Positions 15,983-23,918 are shown, counted from the stretch's first letter. The stretch is DNA of 64,000 bases from Catelliglobosispora koreensis DSM 44566 (GCF_000379685.1 NZ_KB903249.1:1257911-1321910); one strand, 5' to 3'. Numbers and translations are program-made. The notes: generated by a model not told the origin, from the letters alone.

Positions 15983-16010
15983 GGGCCGGTTGCGTTCGCG
16001 CGGCCGGCCC
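15983..16010 (+). terminator. hairpin terminator after the GH92 gene
   Basis: GGGCCGG (15983-15989) pairs with CCGGCCC (16004-16010), loop 14 nt, starting 7 nt after the GH92 stop. It lacks a T-run. Confidence 0.5.
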
Positions 16011-16012
16011 GC

Positions 16013-16018
16013 TTAGAT
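16013..16018 (+). promoter_or_regulatory. -10 box, leaderless membrane-protein gene
   Basis: TTAGAT ends 7 nt before GTG 16026; ATG 16017 lies within the box itself, which favours GTG as the start. Confidence 0.4.
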
Positions 16019-16025
16019 GATCTCT

Positions 16026-16496
16026 GTGCCTGCCGCGATCCGCCGAATGAAGAACCTGGCCATCCTGGAGCTCGTCAACATTCCACTTTGGATGGTCGCG
16101 TGGTTCGGCATACTGGATTTCCCGGCCACGACAGCCAATGCCGCCGGGTTCGCGGCGTTCGCGCTGCTGCTCGTGCAAGGCTCCGCCTACTGGATGCTAA
16201 AGATCCGGCAACTACGCGCGCGGCTTGCGCGACTGCCCTTCATCGGCGTCTTTCGCGTCCTGCGGATCGCCAATATCCCGTTGCTGCTGACCGCATTGGC
16301 GGTCAGTCTCCTCGGCGAGCCCGGTCGCGGGTCCTACCTCGGCGTGGGGCTAGCGCTGTTCGCGGTCCTGGAGCACATCAACTACTTCCACGTTCAGCTG
16401 ATGCACGACACCAGGGCCGACCTGCGCCGCCTGTTCTCCACCGGGTTGCGCCGCTCGCACCTAGCGCGGGATCTTCTTGCCTCTAAAGGAAGCTAA
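16026..16496 (+). CDS. hypothetical four-helix membrane protein
   Basis: A 156-residue hydrophobic protein with about four membrane segments (LVNIPLWMVAWFGILDF, AAGFAAFALLLVQGSAYWML, VLRIANIPLLLTALAVSLLG, YLGVGLALFAVLEHINYFHV) and a basic C-terminal tail RRLFSTGLRRSHLAR. I do not recognise a family with a known function. The start is GTG 16026 if the transcript is leaderless; ATG 16017 is in frame and possible. Its last 36 bp overlap the convergent Ser/Thr kinase gene. Confidence 0.65.
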   Translation: MPAAIRRMKNLAILELVNIPLWMVAWFGILDFPATTANAAGFAAFALLLVQGSAYWMLKIRQLRARLARLPFIGVFRVLRIANIPLLLTALAVSLLGEPGRGSYLGVGLALFAVLEHINYFHVQLMHDTRADLRRLFSTGLRRSHLARDLLASKGS

Positions 16497-17933
16497 AAGC
16501 CCGCCGTAGAAAGATTGCCGCGTCGGCTGGAAATCCGACTCCTCGGTCGCGAAGAAAAGCGTATGTCCCTTGGTGAGCAAGGCGATCGCGTGACGGCGAT
16601 GCGCCGGGCCGTCGTAGCTGAACTCCCACTGCAACTCCGGCTCGGCGCGAAGATGCTCTTCTCTATTCACCAGGGTGTACGCCGGGAGCGCTTCAATCGG
16701 CGCTGATGCCGTCGTGACCGCGAAAAGGCGGCTGCTATTCGGATCGGCGAAGCACCACGTCTCACCGGCCCGCCACGTCAGCCAGCGCTGTGGGACTCCT
16801 AAGTGGAAGGTCGCGCCGTCGGTGAACCAAACCCACCCGGGCAACAGGGCTTTGGACTCATCGCCCGGTGGCGGCCGCACTCCAGCCGGAGGGGGAACGG
16901 CGTGGGGCGGGGGCCGGCGGTCACACGCCGGCAGCCCGGGCGCAGCGGGAACTGAGGTTGGCGTAGGCGAAGCCGAGGGCGTGTTCGCGACCGGGCTGCT
17001 GGTGCGGTGGAGCAAGCTAAAAGCCGCCACCACAGCGATCGGCACCGCGAAGGCCGCCGTGACGAGCAGGCGCTTACTGCGTTCGCGGGGCGGATCGCCG
17101 GCGGGCCGCGGCGGTCTGCCTTCGGCCACCGCGCGCAGGAGGTCTTCTAACTCGGCGGGCTTTAGCCGTTCCTTCGGATTGCGGCGCAGCAGGCCCTGGA
17201 TCGCGGGCTCAAGCGGCCCGGCGAGGCGCATCGGGTCGGGATCGTCGACGGCCAGCGCGGTCAGTGTCTCCATCACGGTTTCACGCGCGTAAGGAGACCG
17301 GCCTTCCACCGCGGCATAGAGCGTCGCCCCGAGCGACCAGTAATCGGCCTCGCGGCTCGACGTTCCGTAACGGGCCCGTTCTGGTGCGACATATTGCGGG
17401 GTGCCCAGCTGACTGGTGCGGGTGACACTGCCGTCAGTGTCGACCGAGGCCAAACCGAAGTCAGACAACACCACGCGCCCGTCATCGGCCAGCAAAACGT
17501 TGTCCGGCTTGACATCACGGTGCAGCACACCGGCCTCGTGCGCGGCCACCAAAGCTTCGAGCATCTCCAGCCCGATCTCGGCGACCCGTCGCGGGGGCAG
17601 CGGCCCTCCAAACTGGACTGTCCGCTGCAGCGTCTCGGACGGGATGTATTCCATGACGATCCAAGGCCATTCCTCGGTCTGGATCACATCGAAGATCTTC
17701 ACAACGTGTGGATGATTGATCCGCCCGGCGGCCCGTGCCTCGCGCAGAATCAGCTTGTGCAGCTGTTCGCTTTCTTCCTCGGTCAGGACCGTCGGGGGAG
17801 CGACCTCTTTGATGGCCACTTCACGGTCAAGCATCTCGTCACGCGCCAGCCAGACCCGGCCCATCCCCCCGTGACCTAACTGGTCACGCAGCAGATAGCG
17901 GTCCGCGATGAGCCCGAAACGCTGCTCAGTCAT
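16461..17933 (-). CDS. membrane-anchored PknB-like serine/threonine kinase
   Basis: A 490-residue Hanks-type kinase. The kinase domain (about 12-265) has GHGGMGRVWLA (P-loop), VAIKEV (ATP Lys), HRDVKPDNVLL (catalytic loop), SDFGLA (Mg2+) and GTPQYVAPE (APE). A single membrane helix follows (LLVTAAFAVPIAVVAAFSLL, about 292-311), then a Pro-rich linker and a ~140-residue extracytoplasmic domain without PASTA repeats. That domain (WFTDGATFHLGVPQRWLTW, then AGETWCFADPNSSRLFAVTT) resembles a lipid- or cell-wall-binding sensor, but its ligand is unknown. The gene lies 29 bp after the class F sortase gene and is probably cotranscribed with it. Confidence 0.92.
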   Translation of the reverse strand: MTEQRFGLIADRYLLRDQLGHGGMGRVWLARDEMLDREVAIKEVAPPTVLTEEESEQLHKLILREARAAGRINHPHVVKIFDVIQTEEWPWIVMEYIPSETLQRTVQFGGPLPPRRVAEIGLEMLEALVAAHEAGVLHRDVKPDNVLLADDGRVVLSDFGLASVDTDGSVTRTSQLGTPQYVAPERARYGTSSREADYWSLGATLYAAVEGRSPYARETVMETLTALAVDDPDPMRLAGPLEPAIQGLLRRNPKERLKPAELEDLLRAVAEGRPPRPAGDPPRERSKRLLVTAAFAVPIAVVAAFSLLHRTSSPVANTPSASPTPTSVPAAPGLPACDRRPPPHAVPPPAGVRPPPGDESKALLPGWVWFTDGATFHLGVPQRWLTWRAGETWCFADPNSSRLFAVTTASAPIEALPAYTLVNREEHLRAEPELQWEFSYDGPAHRRHAIALLTKGHTLFFATEESDFQPTRQSFYGGLLASFRGKKIPR

Positions 17934-17962
17934 GGCTCCCCAGTGATTGCTGCTACCAAGCT

Positions 17963-18640
17963 TTACGCGGCCACCGCGAACACCACGACATTGTCGTAGT
18001 AGGACCGCCGTTCCTTGTCGAATCCGCCGCCGCAGGTAATCAGCCTCAACTGCGCGTCCGGTGTCGGCCCATACACCTCAGCGGTTGGGAATCGGCTCTT
18101 AGCGTAGCGGTGGGCCGCCGTTACATGAAAGGACAACCATTGGCCGTCTCGCTCAATCTCGATGACATCTGCTGGTTTCAGCTCATGTAGCCGGTAAAAG
18201 ACCGCTTTGCCATCAAGTGAATCGAGATGCCCGGCGATGACCGCGGGACCGGAGTCGCCTGGGGCGGTGCCATCGGCGTACCACCCTGGGGTGTGAAAGT
18301 CTTCTGGCGCTTCGAGTTTGCCGGACCGGTCGAGCTTGAGCCGCACCAGCTGGGCATCCACACCGATCGCGGGAATGCGCAGGCGAGACGGCGGCCCTGT
18401 GAGCACCTGACTGAACTCAACGACGCTTTCTGGCGGCGGGGGCGCGTCCTGGAAGATCGCCCGGGAAGCCGGCACGACGAAGGGCGCCGCGATGAGAGCC
18501 GCGCTGGCGATCAGGGCGGTTACCCAGCCCTTGACCCCAGCGCGGCGATGTCTTACAACACGGTTGATCGACGGCGCCTGATCACGAGGAAGGAGCCGGC
18601 CACGATCAGGGCCAGCACCATGCCCGCTCCGATCAGCCAT
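17963..18640 (-). CDS. class F sortase
   Basis: A 225-residue protein with an N-terminal membrane anchor (GWVTALIASAALIAAPFVVP) and a sortase barrel. Catalytic residues are visible: His in GPAVIAGHLDS, Cys in LRLITCGGGFD, and Arg in FDKERRSYYDNVVVFA. RLRIPAIGVDAQL and PGDSGPAVIAGH are class F hallmarks. Sortases join sorted proteins to the cell wall. No ATG, GTG or TTG exists in this frame downstream of the DUF4397 stop, so the start is ATG 18640, giving an 88-bp overlap with the DUF4397 gene. The adjacent DUF4397 protein is the obvious candidate substrate. Confidence 0.9.
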   Translation of the reverse strand: MADRSGHGAGPDRGRLLPRDQAPSINRVVRHRRAGVKGWVTALIASAALIAAPFVVPASRAIFQDAPPPPESVVEFSQVLTGPPSRLRIPAIGVDAQLVRLKLDRSGKLEAPEDFHTPGWYADGTAPGDSGPAVIAGHLDSLDGKAVFYRLHELKPADVIEIERDGQWLSFHVTAAHRYAKSRFPTAEVYGPTPDAQLRLITCGGGFDKERRSYYDNVVVFAVAA

Positions 18641-19395
18641 ACCCGATTCGTATCAGATGCACCGGCCATGCCACCACCGCCCGTGTCCACTCCGCCGTCG
18701 GGAAGCCCACCTTGGCGGGTGGCATCCTTACGCAGCTCGGTCTTGAGCGTGTTGTTACCTGAGTCGAGGATCAGCAACGAGTAGACGTTGCCGTTGCCCA
18801 GGTTGGCGGCGATATTCGTGGCCGGACGGCCATCGGCGGGGCGGATCTGCAGCTGTAAGGACCCCGGGTTCACCAGCTGATAGTCGGTCGTCGTCGCGAA
18901 GGCGACGTTGTCGGCGACGGTGCTGCCGTTGGCCAAAACGCCCAGCAGCGGCACCTGCACTGAGGCCTGAATGATGCGGACCTTGCTCTTGTTGCCAGTG
19001 GGCAGGGTCAGGTCATCTTTCAGGACCTTCAAGCCCAGCTCGCTGTAACGGCCGACCCCGGCCACGGTCTGGGCACTGCCGTCAGTGACGCTCACCTGCG
19101 TGGTGAGCACCGGCGGATCGGTCTTCGGGGCGCCCGATTTTCGCATCGCGACCGTGTAGCCGCCCACGGGCAGCCGCAGATATTGCGACATCACCCCGTA
19201 GCCGACACCCTTGATCTCCTGCTCCTTGATCGCCCCTGTCTGCGAACTGAGGTAGACGTCCACATTGGGGGTATCGGGGGACAGGTGCGCGAGCCGGACG
19301 TAGCCAATCGTGGCCGCTTGGGCCGGCACCGCGCCCACAGTGGACAGTGCTGCCGCGGCCAGCACCGCAATTGCTCTGAATAGCGTCACGTGCAC
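18553..19395 (-). CDS. DUF4397 surface protein, probable sortase substrate
   Basis: A 280-residue product from GTG 19395, preceded by GCAGGG. It has a signal peptide ending AVPAQA, then two DUF4397 beta-sandwich units (IGYVRLAHLSPDTPNVDVYL, and KVRIIQASVQVPLLGVLANG onward). A Gly-rich linker (GGLPDGGVDTGGGG), a hydrophobic helix (LIGAGMVLALIVAGSFLVI) and a basic tail RRRRSTVL make a classical cell-wall sorting architecture, though the LPxTG core is not canonical. Its 3' end overlaps the class F sortase gene by 88 bp, in a different frame. Longer starts (ATG 19458, 19425) lack a signal-peptide rationale. Confidence 0.87.
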   Translation of the reverse strand: MHVTLFRAIAVLAAAALSTVGAVPAQAATIGYVRLAHLSPDTPNVDVYLSSQTGAIKEQEIKGVGYGVMSQYLRLPVGGYTVAMRKSGAPKTDPPVLTTQVSVTDGSAQTVAGVGRYSELGLKVLKDDLTLPTGNKSKVRIIQASVQVPLLGVLANGSTVADNVAFATTTDYQLVNPGSLQLQIRPADGRPATNIAANLGNGNVYSLLILDSGNNTLKTELRKDATRQGGLPDGGVDTGGGGMAGASDTNRVWLIGAGMVLALIVAGSFLVIRRRRSTVL

Positions 19396-19465
19396 GGGAG
19401 AACCCTGCCGGACGAACGGGCACATTGATATAGGCCATTCACCCGATGTTTGTGCCAATTGTGGC

Positions 19466-19651
19466 TTAAGCTTTCCGTTTTCCCATGAACAGCAGCACCA
19501 GTCCCACCAGGGCGACTACGCCACCGATGTAAGCCCACTTCATATCGCCGGTCATGCTGCTGCCCGGCAGGATATTGAGGCCCTGCCCGATCCAGACCAG
19601 CCCGACGAGGGTCGCGACGATGCCCAGGGTTATGCGAATGCCGTTACTCAT
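19466..19651 (-). CDS. 61-residue membrane protein
   Basis: Two membrane helices (ITLGIVATLVGLVWIGQGLN and AYIGGVVALVGLVLLFMG) flank a short loop, and the product ends GKRKA. It resembles the short two-helix membrane proteins common in actinomycetes, whose function is unknown. ATG 19651 follows a weak CAGACT box by 7 nt, consistent with a leaderless transcript. A longer frame starts at 19702 but adds nothing recognisable and would overlap the divergent VOC gene start. Confidence 0.6.
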   Translation of the reverse strand: MSNGIRITLGIVATLVGLVWIGQGLNILPGSSMTGDMKWAYIGGVVALVGLVLLFMGKRKA

Positions 19652-19687
19652 GCGGGTGAGTCTGACATTTTTGTCGGTGGGTGCCGA

Positions 19688-19693
19688 TAGCTT
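19688..19693 (+). promoter_or_regulatory. -10 box, leaderless VOC gene
   Basis: TAGCTT ends 7 nt before ATG 19701. The same box and spacing recur before the DUF2268 gene (32600-32605). Confidence 0.5.
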
Positions 19694-19700
19694 GCCGGGC

Positions 19701-20150
19701 ATGGGAGTGAATTTTCAGGTTGTTGTCGACTGTGCCGATCCGCACCGGCTTGCCGCCTTCTGGAGCGCCGCGCTCGGCTGGGATATCGAGCATCACGATG
19801 ACTTCATCAAGCAGCTGTTAGCTTCCGGGCAGCTGCCCGAAGACAAGGCGATCGAGGTCGACGGCCGCCTGGTCTTCAAGACCGCCGCCGCCATCCGCGA
19901 TCCCGAGGCGAGCATGAGCGGGCGAAACCAGCCGTTGCGGGGGCGGATGTTGTTTCAGACCGTCCCCGAGACCAAGTCAACCAAGAACCGGGTGCACCTC
20001 GACCTCTACTTCGAGACCGAAGACCGTGATGCCGAGATCGAGCGCCTCACCGGCCTGGGCGCCCGCCGCCTCTGGGAAGGCAAGCAAGGCCCCGTGCACA
20101 CGTGGGTCACGATGGCTGATCCTGAGGGGAACGAGTTCTGCGTGTCATAA
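19701..20150 (+). CDS. VOC (glyoxalase/bleomycin-resistance) family protein
   Basis: A 149-residue protein starting MGVNFQVVVDCADPHRLAAF with WSAALGWDIEHH, typical of the two-betaalphabeta-beta-beta VOC fold. The second half (RVHLDLYFETEDRDAEIERL, then MADPEGNEFCVS) has the His and Glu that act as metal ligands in this family. Members include glyoxalases, dioxygenases and antibiotic-binding proteins, and the role here is unknown. The upstream in-frame extension to 19554 is antisense to the small membrane gene. The 3' end overlaps the next convergent gene by 44 bp. Confidence 0.83.
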   Translation: MGVNFQVVVDCADPHRLAAFWSAALGWDIEHHDDFIKQLLASGQLPEDKAIEVDGRLVFKTAAAIRDPEASMSGRNQPLRGRMLFQTVPETKSTKNRVHLDLYFETEDRDAEIERLTGLGARRLWEGKQGPVHTWVTMADPEGNEFCVS

Positions 20151-20523
20151 CGAGCAGTCCTAACGGGACGATCACGCCGAGGATCAGGCTGAGCAGGCTC
20201 AGCACGAGATCGGTGCCGTGCAATGCTCCGTGCCGGGCAACGTGATAGCCCAAGTGCAGCGCGGAAAACACGATGATTCCGGTGAGGACGACCCTCGTGA
20301 CCTTGACGTCGTGCGCCGCCGCGGCGAGCAGAAGCAGCACCCCGAAAGTGGTCGCGGCCGCGCCGACGTCGGTCATCAAGTGCTCGTTATAGGGCGGATA
20401 AGCGGCTGTCCACTGAAAGCCGAAGCCCGGGAAGTGGTCGAAGAACCAGCGCGGCGCGACCACCGCGGGCACGCCCCAAGCCAGGTGAAACACGCCAAGC
20501 AGCACGAGCACGATGCGGGTCAT
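20107..20523 (-). CDS. hypothetical four-helix membrane protein
   Basis: A 138-residue protein with four predicted membrane segments (IVLVLLGVFHLAWGVPAVVA, TTFGVLLLLAAAAH, VVLTGIIVFSALHLGYHVAR, LVLSLLSLILGVIVPLGLLV) and a charged C-terminus. The conserved HL.YH pattern in helix 3 is noticeable. I know no function. The ATG at 20523 follows TATAAC by 7 nt. That box lies in the final codons of the ROK gene upstream, so this gene has its own promoter despite the tandem layout. Confidence 0.65.
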   Translation of the reverse strand: MTRIVLVLLGVFHLAWGVPAVVAPRWFFDHFPGFGFQWTAAYPPYNEHLMTDVGAAATTFGVLLLLAAAAHDVKVTRVVLTGIIVFSALHLGYHVARHGALHGTDLVLSLLSLILGVIVPLGLLVMTRRTRSPQDQPS

Positions 20524-20527
20524 GCGC

Positions 20528-21520
20528 TTAGTTATAGCGCTGCGGTTCGTGGACGAGGGCCGCGGCTCCGACGAGACCTGCCTGGCCGCCAAGCTCAGCG
20601 GCGGTGACGGTGAGGTCGTTGAGGAATCCGAGCTTGGCGTGCCGCGCCAAGTATTGGCGAACCGGGGGCAGTAGCAGATCAGCCGACCGTGACACTCCGC
20701 CGCCAATGACCACAGAGGACAGATCGCATAGCGCCGCTGTCGACACGATCCCTGCGGCGATAGCGTGACCCGCGCGCGAAAACGCTTGCCGCGCAATAGG
20801 ATGCCCGCTGCGCGCGCTTTCGGCCAGGTGCTCCCCGGTTACCCCCACGCCCGCGCCTGCCCGCGTGCTCGCGGCACCGGTCTGCGTGCCGGTTCCCCCG
20901 GCTTGCGTGCCGGCGGCGGGGGACGGTTGCCAGCCGTGTGCCAGCGCCCAGCGAACCATGTTGGGTCCGCTCGCGTAAGCCTCGACGCAGCCGTAACCGC
21001 CGCACGCGCACGGATCGCCACCCATGTCGACCACGGTGTGCCCGATGTGACCCGCGTTGCCGGACCGGCCCTGAACCAGGCGCCCGCCGAGGATGAGACC
21101 GCCGCCGACCCCGGTGGACACGACCATGACGAGCAAATCCTGATGCCCGCGCCCGGCACCGCGCCAGTGTTCACCCGCGGCCGCGCAAATGCCATCGCCA
21201 GCCAGCGCCACCGGTACTCCGGGGAGCGTCTCGCTAATGCGCTGCCGCAACGGGAATCCCCGCCAGGACGGGATGTTCACGGGACTGACCTCGCCCTTGG
21301 CACGGTCGGCAGGACCAGCAGATCCGGCACCGACACCCGCCAGAGCGGCACCCGCGGAGACCTCTTTCAGCAGCGCCGCCAACGGTTCCCAGACCTGTTC
21401 TCCATCGGTGTCCCGGGGCGTCGGGATCGTCCGGTGGGACACGACGGTGCCATCGGTGCGCACGAGCCCGGCCGCCATCTTCGTGCCGCCGATGTCTACC
21501 GCTAATGCCAGGTCAGTCAT
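20528..21520 (-). CDS. ROK family sugar kinase (glucokinase-like)
   Basis: A 330-residue protein. ALAVDIGGTKMAAGLV is the ATP-phosphate motif and VVSTGVGGGLILGGRLVQG the second nucleotide loop. GHIGHTVVDMGGDPCACGGY followed by GCVEAYASG is the ROK Zn2+ motif, including the CxCGxxGCxE cysteines and GH. Expected reaction: ATP-dependent phosphorylation of glucose or a related hexose. A Gly/Thr/Ala-rich insert of about 30 residues (from SPAAGTQAGGTGTQT) sits after the Zn motif and is unusual for the family. ACGGAGAA precedes ATG 21520; the in-frame extension to 21727 is antisense to the LacI gene. It diverges from that LacI regulator across 49 bp. Confidence 0.9.
   Translation of the reverse strand: MTDLALAVDIGGTKMAAGLVRTDGTVVSHRTIPTPRDTDGEQVWEPLAALLKEVSAGAALAGVGAGSAGPADRAKGEVSPVNIPSWRGFPLRQRISETLPGVPVALAGDGICAAAGEHWRGAGRGHQDLLVMVVSTGVGGGLILGGRLVQGRSGNAGHIGHTVVDMGGDPCACGGYGCVEAYASGPNMVRWALAHGWQPSPAAGTQAGGTGTQTGAASTRAGAGVGVTGEHLAESARSGHPIARQAFSRAGHAIAAGIVSTAALCDLSSVVIGGGVSRSADLLLPPVRQYLARHAKLGFLNDLTVTAAELGGQAGLVGAAALVHEPQRYN
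20531..20536 (-). promoter_or_regulatory. -10 box inside the end of the ROK gene
   Basis: TATAAC on the minus strand ends 7 nt before ATG 20523 and overlaps the last codons of the ROK kinase gene. Confidence 0.5.
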
Positions 21521-21557
21521 ATGTTCTCCGTACACCGTTATCCGTGACCGGGAAAGG

Positions 21558-21563
21558 TAGCCT
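21558..21563 (+). promoter_or_regulatory. -10 box, leaderless LacI regulator
   Basis: TAGCCT ends 6 nt before GTG 21570. Confidence 0.45.
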
Positions 21564-21569
21564 GCACGC

Positions 21570-22565
21570 GTGAGCGTTCCCCAGAGGCCCACGATGGTCG
21601 ATGTCGCCCGGCGCGCCGGGGTAAGCCTGAAGACTGTCTCGCGGGTCGTCAACAAAGCACCCAACGTGCAGCAGGAGCTGGTGCAGCGGGTGCTCGCCGC
21701 CGTGGAGGAGCTGGGTTTCCGCCGCAATTCGCTCGCGAGCGCCCTGCGGTCGGGTCAGCAGACCGCCACGATCGGGCTGCTGATCGAGGAGATCGCCAAC
21801 CCGTTCTACGCGACCATCGCGCACGTGACGGCGGAGATGGCGGCGGCCCGTGACACCCTGCTCATCACGGCGAGTTCCGAAGAGGACCCGGTGCGCGAGG
21901 AGCAACTGCTGCGGGATCTGTGCTCGCGGCGCGTGGACGGGCTGCTGATCGTGCCCGCGGGCTATGACCACGTGTTCCTTCGCGAAGAAGTCGAGCGCGG
22001 CATTCCTGTAGTGTTCCTGGACCGGCCCGCGGGTGGGCTCGTGGCCGACACCGTGTTGCTGGACAACCGGGGCGGGGCACGCTCGGGATTGGAGCATCTG
22101 CTGGCGCTGGGGCACCGCCGCATCGGCATCCTGCTTGACTCGATCGGCGTCTACACGATGCGGGAACGCCTTGGTGGTGCTCAGGATGCGCTGGCCGCGG
22201 CGGAGGTTCCCTATGATGCCTCGCTCGTGTGCGACGGCGTGCGTGACCCGGTCACGGCGGCGGCCGCGGTTGGCCGGATGCTGGATTCGGCTGATCCGCC
22301 AACGGCTTTCTTCGGCCTGAACAACCGCATCACGGTCGGTGTGGTGCAGGAACTGTGGCGCCGCAAGAGCGACGCGGCCCTTGTCGGGTTCGACGATTTC
22401 GAGCTGTCGCACCTGATGCCGCTTCCGCTGACCGTCATTGCCTACGACACCAGAGAACTGGCCCGTCAGGCAGCCGATTTGCTGTTCGCTCGCATCGCGA
22501 AAGAAAGCTCCTGGCCCCGGACCGTCACCCTGCCCACCCGCCTCGTGCAGCGCGGTCTGGCCTAG
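21570..22565 (+). CDS. LacI family transcriptional regulator
   Basis: A 331-residue repressor-type protein. TMVDVARRAGVSLKTVSRVV is the N-terminal helix-turn-helix, and ELGFRRNSLASALRSGQ the hinge. The periplasmic-binding-like sugar domain has TIGLLIEEIANPFYATIA, VDGLLIVPAG, LGHRRIGILLDS and AALVGFDDFELSHLMPLPLT. It probably binds a sugar effector and a palindrome with central CG. It diverges from the ROK kinase gene and may control it. The LacI-type palindromes before the GH92 gene (12829) and the dehydrogenase gene (30367) are possible targets, but a specific link is only inference. Confidence 0.92.
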   Translation: MSVPQRPTMVDVARRAGVSLKTVSRVVNKAPNVQQELVQRVLAAVEELGFRRNSLASALRSGQQTATIGLLIEEIANPFYATIAHVTAEMAAARDTLLITASSEEDPVREEQLLRDLCSRRVDGLLIVPAGYDHVFLREEVERGIPVVFLDRPAGGLVADTVLLDNRGGARSGLEHLLALGHRRIGILLDSIGVYTMRERLGGAQDALAAAEVPYDASLVCDGVRDPVTAAAAVGRMLDSADPPTAFFGLNNRITVGVVQELWRRKSDAALVGFDDFELSHLMPLPLTVIAYDTRELARQAADLLFARIAKESSWPRTVTLPTRLVQRGLA

Positions 22566-22711
22566 CGACACTCCTGCCCGAACCCGCTCGAACCCCGTCG
22601 CGCGCCGGAGGCACGCCGCCCGCGCGTCCCGGCCGGTCCAGGGCATGCAGGGCTCGTCGCGCGGAACGGGATTGGCGAAGCCGTTGGGCCACAAGGGAAA
22701 GGAACCGTGCA

Positions 22712-23818
22712 TCATTTGTCCACGCCGAGGGCCAGGGCCACTCCGCCGAGGGCGCCGGCGCTTTCGCCAAGGTGACCTGGGCGCACTTGAACGGCTTCGA
22801 CCGCGGCGGCCATGGCCGTTTCGGCCAGGCCCAGGCGCAGCGGTTCCAACAGGACGTCCACAGCGGTGAATCCGCCGACGATGATGCGGTCGGGGTTGAG
22901 CAGGTTGAGCATGCCGCCCAGGGCGATGCCGAGATAACGGCCCGCGTCGGCGAGCAGGCGGCGGCAGGACGGATCGCCTTGCGCCGCAAGGGTCGCCATC
23001 TCGTCCAGATCACGGGCGCCCGACTGGGCGAGCAGCACCCGGCCGCCGGCGACGAGCTCGACACAGCCCCTGTTGCCGCACCGGCACACCGGCCCGCGGG
23101 CGTCGAGCGTGACATGGCCCAATTCGCCTGCTGTGCCAACGGATCCGCGATACAACCGTCCGGCTAGGACGATGCCGGCGCCGATGCCCGTGGCCAGCTT
23201 GACGTAGACGAGGTCGTCGCAATCCTTGCCAGCGCCCCACGTGTGCTCGGCGAGGGCTGCCAGGTTGGCGTCGTTCTCAACGCGTACCCCCTGGGTGTCT
23301 AATCTTTTCATCAGCTCATCGCGCGCGGACAGTTCGGCCCAGGCGGGCAGCAACTCCGGCGAACCTATGCGCCCTTCCCGGGTCAGCGGCGCGGGAATCC
23401 CGAGCCCGATCCCGGCGACCTCGTCCAGCGACGCCCCGACGGCCGTGAGCACCGCCGTCACCTGAGCGGCCGCCAGGTCGAGCGCGTGGTGCGGATGGTC
23501 ATCGCCGTCGAGGTCGAGCCGGATCGCCTGGTCGGCCAGCAAGGTGTGGCCCAAGTCGGCGACCGCGACGCGAATGTGCCGCCGTCCAATGTCGACACCG
23601 ACCGCGATTCCCGCCTTGCGCGTTAGCCGGAAGACCGCCGCTGGCCTGCCGCCCGCGGGCGTGCCCGGCTCCTCAACGACGATGCCTGCCTTGGCTAGGC
23701 TCGACAAAGCGCCGCCGACGGTCGGCCGCGAGAGGCCCGTCAGCATGATCAGCTCGGCTCGAGTGCGCGGACCGCGGTTGCGAAGGACCTCCGCGACCCG
23801 CCGCGCTGCCACGTTCAT
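22712..23818 (-). CDS. ROK family transcriptional repressor of the adjacent ABC importer
   Basis: A 368-residue NagC/XylR-type regulator. The winged helix (VLRNRGPRTRAELIMLTGLS, RPTVGGALSSLAKAGIVVEE) precedes a ROK domain with AVGVDIGRRHIRVAVADLGH, GIGAGIVLAGRLYRG, GTAGELGHVTLDARGP and VCRCGNRGCVELVAGG, the Zn2+ cysteines. The helix-turn-helix shows it is a DNA-binding member and not a kinase. It diverges from the sugar ABC operon and an inverted TTGCCAA repeat lies between them, the likely operator. Starts at ATG 23848 or TTG 23854 are in frame, but they would put coding sequence across that operator, so I prefer ATG 23818. Confidence 0.88.
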   Translation of the reverse strand: MNVAARRVAEVLRNRGPRTRAELIMLTGLSRPTVGGALSSLAKAGIVVEEPGTPAGGRPAAVFRLTRKAGIAVGVDIGRRHIRVAVADLGHTLLADQAIRLDLDGDDHPHHALDLAAAQVTAVLTAVGASLDEVAGIGLGIPAPLTREGRIGSPELLPAWAELSARDELMKRLDTQGVRVENDANLAALAEHTWGAGKDCDDLVYVKLATGIGAGIVLAGRLYRGSVGTAGELGHVTLDARGPVCRCGNRGCVELVAGGRVLLAQSGARDLDEMATLAAQGDPSCRRLLADAGRYLGIALGGMLNLLNPDRIIVGGFTAVDVLLEPLRLGLAETAMAAAVEAVQVRPGHLGESAGALGGVALALGVDK

Positions 23819-23846
23819 GCCAACGATCGTGCCACTTATGTCAAGC

Positions 23847-23887
23847 ATTGGCAAAAGTTACGGTCTGGTCACGTTGGTATTGCCAAC
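23847..23887. promoter_or_regulatory. candidate ROK-repressor operator
   Basis: ATTGGCAA (23847-23854) and TTGCCAA (23880-23886) are inverted copies about three helical turns apart. The second sits within GTTGG-N5-CCAAC (23873-23887). It abuts the -35 box of the ABC operon. Confidence 0.55.
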
Positions 23888-23889
23888 CG

Positions 23890-23918
23890 TTGACAGAACC
23901 TAGCCGCCGGAGTTTTGT
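23890..23918 (+). promoter_or_regulatory. promoter of the sugar ABC operon
   Basis: TTGACA (23890-23895), 17-bp spacer and TTTTGT (23913-23918). The -10 box ends 7 nt before ATG 23926, so the message is probably leaderless. The operator lies directly upstream. Confidence 0.5.

Noticed and set aside
15983-16010. Hairpin as a regulatory element of the next gene
   Set aside because: It follows the GH92 stop by 7 nt and precedes the next promoter, so termination is the simpler reading.
21513-22715. 400-codon minus-strand frame opposite the LacI gene
   Set aside because: Codon pattern and content are that of a shadow; the LacI gene on the plus strand is unmistakable. Only its first ~50 codons lie outside that gene.
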